Below, piece by piece: positions 33,877 through 39,950 of a stretch of 39,950 bases of DNA. Within the stretch, counting starts at the first letter, position 1; every line of letters begins with the position of its first letter. The notes beneath the pieces are model-generated. The model worked only from the letters and a program-made list of their open reading frames with translations, made no database searches and had not been told where the DNA came from. Origin of the DNA: JAMHZE01 sp964424715 (GTDB taxonomy: Bacteria; Pseudomonadota; Alphaproteobacteria; Rickettsiales; UBA8987); the NCBI GenBank assembly GCA_964424715.1, contig CAYRJW010000008.1, positions 1-39,950 on the forward strand, given 5' to 3'. The position numbers and the translations under genes are program-made.

Positions 33877-35127
33877 ATGCAGAAATTCAATTGTTTAAAT
33901 GATCTGTTAAATTTAGACCTGAACGGGAAAAAGATACTCCTGCGCGCCGACCTTAATGTGCCGGTGAATAAGGGCAAGGTCTCCGATAACACCCGCATAA
34001 CCGGCCTTGTGCCTACCATAATCAAGTTGCTGGAAAAGAATGCCAGGGTAATAATAATCTCCCATTTCGGCCGTCCGGAAGGAAAATATGACAGCACCTA
34101 TTCGCTTTCATCGATAGTTGATGATGTCGCGATGGAACTGAAGAACTACAGCGGGAAAGATATAGAAGTTAAATTCGGCGTTGATTGCATCGGTAATTCC
34201 GCGAATGAGGCGGTGGCCTCGCTTAAACCGGGTAATGTTGTTATACTCGAGAATCTACGTTTCCATGCGGAAGAGGAAAATAATGACCGTGAATTCGCTA
34301 AAAAACTTGCCGCGCATGGTGATTATTATATCAACGATGCCTTCTCCTGCTCGCACCGTGAACATGCTTCCATAACCGGAGTTGCCGAGCTTCTGCCTGC
34401 CTATGCAGGGTTACTGCTGGAAAAGGAAGTAAACTGTCTTTCAAAAGCATTGCTACAGCCAGAAAGGCCGATGGGTGCTATTGTTGGCGGTTCAAAGATA
34501 TCATCCAAGATAGACCTGCTATACTCACTCACCGAGAAAGCTGATTATGTATTTATCGGCGGAGGCATGGCTAATACTTTCTTCTATGCGCAGGGGATCG
34601 AGATAGGTGCTTCACTATGTGAAAAGGACCTTAAAAAGAAAGCGCTGGAAATAATGGAGCATGCGGCGAAGAATAATTGCAAGATAATGCTGCCGGTAGA
34701 TGTGACCATCGCGCCTTCACTGAACGATGGCAATAACTGCAAGGTAGTGAAAGTTGGCGCAGTGCCAAAGAACATGATGATACTGGATATCGGCACGCAA
34801 ACAGTGATGCAGTGGAACCAGATAATCTCTGAATGTAAAACCCTGATATGGAACGGCCCGGCCGGAGCCATAGAATTCCCACCATTTGATAACGGTTCGA
34901 TAGCGCTGGCCCGTGCAGTTGCCTATTTCACCGGCAGCAGGAATTTAAACTCTGTTGTAGGCGGTGGTGATACGGTCGCATTAATTTCACAGGCGGGCTT
35001 AAAAGATTCATTCTCATATATCTCAACCGCCGGCGGTGCATTCCTGGAATGGCTTGAAGGTAAGAATCTGCCGGGGATAAAAGCGCTTATAACCTGCGCG
35101 GAAGGTGGGAAGAAGAAAGCCTGCTAA
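33877..35127 (+). CDS. pgk: phosphoglycerate kinase
   Basis: Pgk converts 1,3-bisphosphoglycerate and ADP to 3-phosphoglycerate and ATP. The 416-residue protein has the substrate loop LLRADLNVPV, ISHFGRPEG, ENLRFHAEEE, the hinge GGSKISSKIDLL and the nucleotide loop VGGGDTVALI with STAGGAFLEWLEGK. It is two bases after the M23 gene. Its final four bases overlap the convergent trpA stop. Presence of Pgk means glycolysis or gluconeogenesis is at least partly retained, unlike in Rickettsia. No gap or tpi gene adjoins. Confidence 0.97.
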   Translation: MQKFNCLNDLLNLDLNGKKILLRADLNVPVNKGKVSDNTRITGLVPTIIKLLEKNARVIIISHFGRPEGKYDSTYSLSSIVDDVAMELKNYSGKDIEVKFGVDCIGNSANEAVASLKPGNVVILENLRFHAEEENNDREFAKKLAAHGDYYINDAFSCSHREHASITGVAELLPAYAGLLLEKEVNCLSKALLQPERPMGAIVGGSKISSKIDLLYSLTEKADYVFIGGGMANTFFYAQGIEIGASLCEKDLKKKALEIMEHAAKNNCKIMLPVDVTIAPSLNDGNNCKVVKVGAVPKNMMILDIGTQTVMQWNQIISECKTLIWNGPAGAIEFPPFDNGSIALARAVAYFTGSRNLNSVVGGGDTVALISQAGLKDSFSYISTAGGAFLEWLEGKNLPGIKALITCAEGGKKKAC

Positions 35128-35918
35128 TCAATGGCCTTACGAACAGCCTTAGCGAATTTTACGCATTCAGAAACTGCTTTTTCCGGAGATTTAAGGTTTT
35201 GCTCTATCATTTTTATGAAAGCTGAGCCTATCACTATTCCATCTGCGGTTTTGGATATATCTTTTGCTATTTGTGGGGTGTTTATTCCAAAACCAACACA
35301 AACTGGCAGTTTAGTATGTTTTTTCAGGTTATTGACGGCCTTTTCAACTTCTTTTGTTATCGCAGTCTTTACGCCGGTAACGCCTGCTACTGAAACATAA
35401 TAAACAAAACCGCTGGCATTCTTCATTATTATTTTTGCGCGGGCGGCATCAGTTGTTGGGGTGGTAAGGCGGATAAGATCGAGTTTTTTGTTGGAGTATT
35501 TTGTAAGTTCATTCTCTTCTTCCGGCGGAAGGTCTACTATTATAAGGCCATCAACCCCCGCAGAAACTGCGGTTTTTACGAATCTTTCCACGCCGTAGAC
35601 GAAAACGGGATTATAATATCCCATTAATACTATCGGCGTATCATTATTTGTTTTGCGGAAATTCTTTACCAGTTGCAGGCATTTATCAATATTGCATTTG
35701 GTTTTAAGCGCCCGCATCGCTGCGAGCTGTATGGTAGGGCCTTCTGCCGCCGGATCAGAAAATGGCATGCCGAGTTCGATAAGGTCAACCCCGGCTTTCG
35801 GTAGTTTTTCGAGCAGTTCTTTTGTTATCTTCTCATTCGGGTCGCACGCCATTATGTAAGAAACAAAGGCTTTCTTGTTGGCTTTTTTCAGAGCTTTGAA
35901 TTTCTTTTCTATTCTCAT
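35124..35918 (-). CDS. trpA: tryptophan synthase alpha chain
   Basis: TrpA splits indole-3-glycerol phosphate to indole and glyceraldehyde-3-phosphate, passing indole to TrpB. The 264-residue TIM-barrel shows the catalytic Glu48 in DLIELGMPFSDP. The second catalytic acid, Asp in the familiar DPLADGP, is Glu here (DPAAEGP, Glu59), a conservative change also found in some other lineages. The LPPEE loop and VGFGI/IGSAF phosphate sites are present. Its start overlaps the argC stop (ATGA). trpB is not adjacent, an unusual separation. Confidence 0.96.
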   Translation of the reverse strand: MRIEKKFKALKKANKKAFVSYIMACDPNEKITKELLEKLPKAGVDLIELGMPFSDPAAEGPTIQLAAMRALKTKCNIDKCLQLVKNFRKTNNDTPIVLMGYYNPVFVYGVERFVKTAVSAGVDGLIIVDLPPEEENELTKYSNKKLDLIRLTTPTTDAARAKIIMKNASGFVYYVSVAGVTGVKTAITKEVEKAVNNLKKHTKLPVCVGFGINTPQIAKDISKTADGIVIGSAFIKMIEQNLKSPEKAVSECVKFAKAVRKAID

Positions 35919-36952
35919 GGGAAGACCGGCGTAAAATTCAAACCCATTCCTTCATCAAGGCCGAATACAAGGTTCATGTTCTGAACGGCCTGTCCGGAGG
36001 CGCCTTTGGTGAGGTTATCAATAGCGGAGATTATCAGGCTGCGGCCGGTGATACGGTCGGCAAAAACATTTATTAGCGCAAGATTGGTGCTTGCCACATC
36101 ACGGATGGTAGGCACATAATTGCCCTCGGCGATCTTCACGAATTTTTCGCCTTTATATTTTGCCTGCAATGCGGATTTAAGATCGCTGGCGAAAATATTT
36201 TTCTCATTTTCTACATAGATGCATGAAAGCATACCACGGTTAAGAGGCACTACCTGCGGGGTAAATGTCATTTGTATCGTATCGCCCGCGATGAGGGAAA
36301 GCTCTTGCTCTATCTCAGAAATATGACGATGCCCGCCGATACCGTATGGTTTCAGATTCTCGTTTATCTCGGTGTACAGATTACCGGTCACAGCTTTACG
36401 GCCAGCACCGGAGATACCTGATTTCGAATCAGCGATTATGCCGGTTTTCTTTATCAGTTTCTTCTCAAGCAAAGGCAGAAGCGGCAGCAAAATGGAAGTA
36501 GGGTAACAGCCCGGGCAGGCTACCAAACCGGCCTTCTTTATCTCTTCACGTTTAATTTCAGTTAAGCCATACACAGCTTTTTTCTGCAATTCCGGCGCGG
36601 CGTGTTTATGGCCATACCATTTTTCATATTCATCGAAGCTGGTGAGGCGGAAATCGGCTGAGATATCTATTATCTTTACGCTGGAAGGGATCTTCAGCGC
36701 ATATTCCTGCGTGGTTCCATGCGGCAGGCACATGAAGGCTACATCTATATCCTTAAAGCTCTCTTCCTCGAATTTGATGAGTTTAGGCAGTCCCGCATAT
36801 GCAAGGTGAGGATAGGCCTCGCTTAGTTCCTTGCCGGCATTGGAATCCGCCAGCAGGGAGATTATCTTCACCTGCGGGTGGTTCAGTAATATACGGATAA
36901 GCTCAGCGCCTGTATAGCCGCTTGCACCTATGACTGTAGCTTTGATGGACAT
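35915..36952 (-). CDS. argC: N-acetyl-gamma-glutamyl-phosphate reductase
   Basis: ArgC reduces N-acetylglutamyl phosphate to the semialdehyde, the third arginine step. The 345-residue protein starts with the NADP-binding ATVIGASGYTGAELIRIL and has the catalytic Cys149 in VACPGCYPTS and the GGHRHISEIEQEL region. An AAGGAAT ribosome-binding site precedes the ATG. It lies 107 bases after rpsI, beyond a strong terminator, so it probably has its own promoter. An rplM-rpsI-argC order is common in alphaproteobacteria. trpA overlaps its 3' end. Confidence 0.97.
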   Translation of the reverse strand: MSIKATVIGASGYTGAELIRILLNHPQVKIISLLADSNAGKELSEAYPHLAYAGLPKLIKFEEESFKDIDVAFMCLPHGTTQEYALKIPSSVKIIDISADFRLTSFDEYEKWYGHKHAAPELQKKAVYGLTEIKREEIKKAGLVACPGCYPTSILLPLLPLLEKKLIKKTGIIADSKSGISGAGRKAVTGNLYTEINENLKPYGIGGHRHISEIEQELSLIAGDTIQMTFTPQVVPLNRGMLSCIYVENEKNIFASDLKSALQAKYKGEKFVKIAEGNYVPTIRDVASTNLALINVFADRITGRSLIISAIDNLTKGASGQAVQNMNLVFGLDEGMGLNFTPVFP

Positions 36953-37008
36953 AAAAATTCCTTAGTAATGATTTTGTTATAAAATAATTCGCGTACAACG
37001 CAAACAAA

Positions 37009-37032
37009 AAAGGCTGGGGAAACCCAGCCTTT
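37009..37032 (-). terminator. Rho-independent terminator of rplM-rpsI
   Basis: A perfect ten-base stem, AAAGGCTGGG and CCCAGCCTTT with a GAAA (TTTC on the minus strand) loop, lies 28 bases past the rpsI stop. It is followed on the minus strand by a T-run (CCTTTTTTGTTTG). Confidence 0.9.
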
Positions 37033-37059
37033 AAAAGTGATATCGTTATTTCTATACGA

Positions 37060-37566
37060 TTAACGTTTAGAGAACTGGAATCTTGCACGGGCTTTTTTGC
37101 GGCCGTATTTTTTCCTCTCAACCGCTCTTGAATCGCGGGTAAGGAAACCATTAACACGAAGTTCTTTGTGGTTTATCTCAGGATTGTAATTATCAAGCGC
37201 GCGGCTGATACCGTGACGAACTGCGCCTGCCTGACCAGAAAGACCACCACCTATAACTGTCGCGAACACATCGAACTTAGATGCATTTTTGGTAGCTTCA
37301 AAAGGCTGGTTGATTATCATCTGCAGAACCGGGCGGGCGAAATATTCATTGGATTTCTTGCCGTTAACGGTAATTTTGCCTGTGCCTGGCTTTATCCACA
37401 CACGTGCGGAAGCTTCTTTCCTTCTGCCTGTGCCGTATGCGCGGCCTTTTGCATCGATCTTCGGTTTGCGAACATCAACATTTTCATTTGCAGCAACTTC
37501 AGCAACAGCTGCTTCAGCTTTTTTGCCTTTTGTTGATTTCTTAACTTCAGTAGGGATATTGATCAT
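37060..37566 (-). CDS. rpsI: 30S ribosomal protein S9
   Basis: S9 sits in the small-subunit head with its C-terminal tail reaching the P-site tRNA. The core begins AYGTGRRKEASARVWIKPG and ends with the invariant FQFSKR. The 168-residue length includes a 40-residue Lys/Ala-rich N-terminal extension (KKSTKGKKAEAAVAEVA) compared with the 130-residue E. coli protein; such extensions are common in alphaproteobacteria. It lies 9 bases after rplM. Confidence 0.98.
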   Translation of the reverse strand: MINIPTEVKKSTKGKKAEAAVAEVAANENVDVRKPKIDAKGRAYGTGRRKEASARVWIKPGTGKITVNGKKSNEYFARPVLQMIINQPFEATKNASKFDVFATVIGGGLSGQAGAVRHGISRALDNYNPEINHKELRVNGFLTRDSRAVERKKYGRKKARARFQFSKR

Positions 37567-37575
37567 GATTATACC

Positions 37576-38052
37576 TTAATTGCTTTTTTTGTTTTTCACA
37601 TTCTGCGCGCCGATATCAAGTATTTTGGCCTGTTGTGCATCATGCGGATGTTTATCACCGGCGTAAACATAAAGTTTCTTGAACTGTTTTTTCGCCTTTA
37701 CGGATTTACGGGAGATCATACGCTGAACGGCTTTCTCGATGATCCTTTCAGGGTGACCTTCAAGGTGAAGAAGTTCAGGGGATTTCTCTTTGATACCGCC
37801 CGGGTGGCCGGTATGTTTGAAATATTGTTTATCAGTGTGCTTGCTACCAGTGAAAACAGCTTTTTCAGCGTTTATAACGATAACGAAATCACCCACATCG
37901 GTAGATGGTGTGAAAGTCACTTTATGTTTACCTAGTAGGATTTTTGCAACTTCCGTTGCAAGTCTGCCGACAACCAGATCAGTTGCGTCAACCACGAACC
38001 AGTCTCTTTTAACTTCGCCGACTTTCGCGTATTTTGTAGCTTTTACTGCCAT
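37576..38052 (-). CDS. rplM: 50S ribosomal protein L13
   Basis: L13 is an early-assembly protein of the large subunit. I place the start at 38052, giving 158 residues beginning MAVKATKYAKVGEVKRDWFV; an upstream in-frame ATG at 38136 would add a hydrophobic segment not found in the family and overlap the ugd promoter area. Typical L13 stretches VVDATDLVVGRLATEVAKIL and KHTGHPGGIK are present. It is the first gene of the rplM-rpsI operon, divergent from ugd. Confidence 0.97.
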   Translation of the reverse strand: MAVKATKYAKVGEVKRDWFVVDATDLVVGRLATEVAKILLGKHKVTFTPSTDVGDFVIVINAEKAVFTGSKHTDKQYFKHTGHPGGIKEKSPELLHLEGHPERIIEKAVQRMISRKSVKAKKQFKKLYVYAGDKHPHDAQQAKILDIGAQNVKNKKSN

Positions 38053-38151
38053 AATCTCACTCAAAAAATAATAATTTACTATAAAAGGGGCCTCTATTTC
38101 GCAGATAATAGTGCTTGTGTCAAGCCCATATTTCAAATATATGCTGAGCGT

Positions 38152-39438
38152 ATGAAAACACTGGTCATAGGCACAGGATATGTAGGTTTGGTATCAGGCT
38201 CCTGCTTTGCCGCGCTTGGAACTTCAGTGACCTGCGTGGATATAGATAAGGCCAAAATAAACAACCTCAAAAAAGGGATAATCCCTATATATGAGAATGG
38301 TTTAGAGGCTTTAGTGAAGAAATGCTACAGGTCAAAAAAGCTGAAATTCTCATCCGATATCGCTCTGGAACTCAAAAATTCCGATATTATATTCATAGCG
38401 GTAGGCACCCCTTCGGCCAAGGATGGTTCGGCGGATCTTACATATATATATAATGTTGCCAAAGCCATCGCCAAGAACGCCAAGAATAACTGTGTAATAG
38501 TTACCAAATCCACCGTTCCTGTAGGCACTAATGATAAGGTTCGGGATCTTATTAAAAAACTTAATCCGAAACTGAGATTTGAGGTTGCATCCAACCCTGA
38601 ATTCCTGCGGGAAGGCAATGCCGTAAAGGATTTCATGGAGCCGGACAGGGTGATAATCGGCGCAGCGAACAGTGCAGCATTCAAGAAAATAGCGGCATTA
38701 TATCGTCCTATAAAGAATGTGAAGATCCTGCACACCGATATACGCACGGCCGAGATGATAAAATATACCGCCAACGCATTCCTTGCGATGAAAGTCAGTT
38801 TCATAAATGAGGTTGCGGATATATGTGAATCTCTCGGCGCAGATATTGAAAAAGTTTCCGAAGGTATTGGTATGGATAGCCGTATCGGCAGCAAATTCCT
38901 GAAGACCGGCCCGGGCTTTGGCGGTTCGTGCTTCCCCAAAGATACGCTTGCAATGCAGAGGATAGCCCGCGATGCCAAAGCGCCTTCTAAGATAGTGGAG
39001 GCCGTCATAAAGGCCAATGATTCCCGGAAGATAAATATGGCGAAAAAGATAATAAAAGCCTGCGGCGGTTCCGTGAAAGGCAAGAAGATAGGCATACTGG
39101 GCATAGCATTTAAGGCCGATACTGATGATATACGCGATTCTTCGGCACTAGTGATAATAGAGCAATTGCTGAAGGCGGGAGCGAATATATCTGCTTACGA
39201 TCCTGAGGGGATGGAGAACGCAAAAAAATATTTTGGAAAGCGCGCAGGTTTAAAATTTGTCTCATCAAAAGAGGAAATAATAAAGAGCTGCAATATCATT
39301 TCCATCATCACCGAGTGGAAGGAATTTAAGAATATAAAAACTTCCGCACTCAAAGGCAAAACCCTCATAGACCTGCGGAATCTCTATGTTTCGGCGGATA
39401 TGAAAGGGGTTAAATATATCTCGCTCGGTAGGAAATAA
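38152..39438 (+). CDS. ugd: UDP-glucose 6-dehydrogenase
   Basis: Ugd oxidises UDP-glucose twice to UDP-glucuronate, a precursor for surface polysaccharides and lipid A modification. The 428-residue protein has the NAD-binding VIGTGYVGLVSGSCFA at the start and the catalytic Cys260 in GPGFGGSCFPKDT. The C-terminal substrate domain contains KIGILGIAFKADTDDIRDS. GDP-mannose dehydrogenase is a related alternative but the motifs fit Ugd better. No other polysaccharide gene is nearby. The upstream region of 99 bases is shared with rplM. Confidence 0.95.
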   Translation: MKTLVIGTGYVGLVSGSCFAALGTSVTCVDIDKAKINNLKKGIIPIYENGLEALVKKCYRSKKLKFSSDIALELKNSDIIFIAVGTPSAKDGSADLTYIYNVAKAIAKNAKNNCVIVTKSTVPVGTNDKVRDLIKKLNPKLRFEVASNPEFLREGNAVKDFMEPDRVIIGAANSAAFKKIAALYRPIKNVKILHTDIRTAEMIKYTANAFLAMKVSFINEVADICESLGADIEKVSEGIGMDSRIGSKFLKTGPGFGGSCFPKDTLAMQRIARDAKAPSKIVEAVIKANDSRKINMAKKIIKACGGSVKGKKIGILGIAFKADTDDIRDSSALVIIEQLLKAGANISAYDPEGMENAKKYFGKRAGLKFVSSKEEIIKSCNIISIITEWKEFKNIKTSALKGKTLIDLRNLYVSADMKGVKYISLGRK

Positions 39439-39537
39439 TTGTAACTGTAAGTTACTAATAATTCTTCAAATTTATTTATCTAAGGTACTCCCATGAATGT
39501 TTTCTGTTTTGCTATGATAAGCAAAAGGAGAAATATC

Positions 39538-39696
39538 ATGCAGGACAAATTCTATAAAATAATTGCCAATATACTTGAACTTTCTGATGAGGTTGAAGAT
39601 CGCCTTTGCCGTATCGAAAGTGAACTGGGGATAAAACCCGAAAGTATCATGAAACAGGAAGGCAAACAAAGCCGGATAAAGGATGTAGTTAACTGA
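39538..39696 (+). CDS. small hypothetical protein, 52 residues
   Basis: I select the ATG at 39538 because AAAGGAG lies at a good distance upstream; an in-frame ATG at 39493 has no such site. The 52-residue product is acidic and probably helical (LELSDEVEDRLCRIESELGI), and may be a coiled coil. No family recognised. A strong symmetrical terminator follows 59 bases later, which supports the gene being expressed. Confidence 0.5.
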   Translation: MQDKFYKIIANILELSDEVEDRLCRIESELGIKPESIMKQEGKQSRIKDVVN

Positions 39697-39755
39697 TAGA
39701 TAAAATCTATCAATTATAATATATCAATTGATTCTATTTATTTAAATATAGGCAA

Positions 39756-39801
39756 AAAAATAGACTTAAGATATTGTTTATTAAATCTTAAGTCTATTTT
39801 T
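39756..39801. terminator. bidirectional Rho-independent terminator
   Basis: A perfect 17-base stem (39756-39772 with 39785-39801) with a 12-base loop has A-runs on its left side and T-runs on its right. It can serve the small gene on the plus strand and the partial gene on the minus strand. Confidence 0.9.
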
Positions 39802-39814
39802 AGAAATGTCGTAA

Positions 39815-39950
39815 TTATTTCAGAAGATCTTCAAAGAATGGCGCCTTGAAAGTTTCAGGCTTCATTACTTTGCCATCTTCGCGGTATTTTACGGTGCCGT
39901 CCGGGTGGAGTTTGGAGAGGTTACTATCCAGCACGCGGTGGAAACCTTCT
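39815..39950 (-). CDS. C-terminal end of an unidentified protein (partial)
   Basis: The last 44 codons of a minus-strand gene enter from the right edge, ending with TAA at 39815-39817. The visible part reads FHRVLDSNLSKLHPDGTVKY and later KAPFFEDLLK at the end. I do not recognise the family from this fragment. Its stop is 14 bases from the shared terminator, as expected of a genuine convergent gene. The codon pattern looks normal. Confidence 0.7.
   Translation of the reverse strand, partial: EGFHRVLDSNLSKLHPDGTVKYREDGKVMKPETFKAPFFEDLLK

Noticed and set aside
35124..35918. Inactive TrpA because of Asp to Glu at the second catalytic acid
   Set aside because: The change is conservative and occurs in natural TrpA proteins, and the rest of the active site is intact.
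36903..37157. 84-residue minus-strand frame between argC and rpsI
   Set aside because: It overlaps rpsI and argC and runs through the terminator; no family resemblance.

Overview
The window (about 40 kb, GC roughly in the mid-40s by eye, one 10-N assembly gap at 2898-2907) looks like chromosome from an alphaproteobacterium near or within the Rickettsiales. The main reason is a VirB4 gene followed by a tandem set of large VirB6-family membrane proteins, the arrangement known from the rickettsial (rvh) type IV secretion system. A short lipoyl-free PdhB, a PAS_5-like protein, a CP4-like class II AroA and a dnaG-rpoD pair fit the same group. Genes for histidine, tryptophan, arginine, aromatic and pyrimidine synthesis, Pgk, and a possible FliK-like protein are not what an obligate intracellular rickettsia keeps. 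I infer a free-living, epibiotic or early-branching relative. No species can be named from the sequence alone.

Layout. 1-6814 (+): C-terminal part of virB4, then three virB6-type genes, with ATGA overlaps at the first two junctions. 6877-8511 (+): ETF-ubiquinone oxidoreductase. 8524-8692: an inverted-repeat element, followed by a SemiSWEET transporter gene (+). 8982-13000 (-): a tight operon ispA, yqaA-like, aroA, hisH, hisA. 13159-16339 (-): TAXI substrate-binding protein, MarR regulator and ahcY, with a palindromic repeat between the first two. 16415-20101 (+): PAS protein, metC-like gene, small unknown, FliK-like Gln/Asn-rich protein. 20236-22104 (+): rpmI, rplT, pheS. 22115-22563: a DUF559 gene bounded by 39/40-bp inverted repeats, lodged between the ends of pheS and mnmE. 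22569-23912 (-): mnmE. 24068-26745 (+): pdhB, carA, an unknown. 26767-26937: composite repeat. 26954-28080 (-): erpA, xthA. 28155-35127 (+): dnaG, rpoD, M23 peptidase, pgk. 35124-38052 (-): rplM, rpsI, a terminator, then argC and trpA. 38152-39696 (+): ugd and a 52-aa protein. A partial gene on the minus strand enters from the right edge.

Functional links. AhcY and the MetC-like enzyme both act around homocysteine. AroA, HisH/HisA, TrpA, ArgC and CarA show scattered amino-acid and nucleotide pathways whose partner genes (pheT, carB, trpB, hisF, infC) are not beside them, so classical operons are broken up. The most unusual structures are the repeat-bounded DUF559 cassette with an apparent inactive-site change and its gene-less relative near 8.6 kb, the frame-sensitive heptamer repeat inside mnmE, and the lysine-rich N-terminal extension on RpoD. 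No tRNA, rRNA or CRISPR array was recognised, and no stretch over 300 bases lacks a gene.
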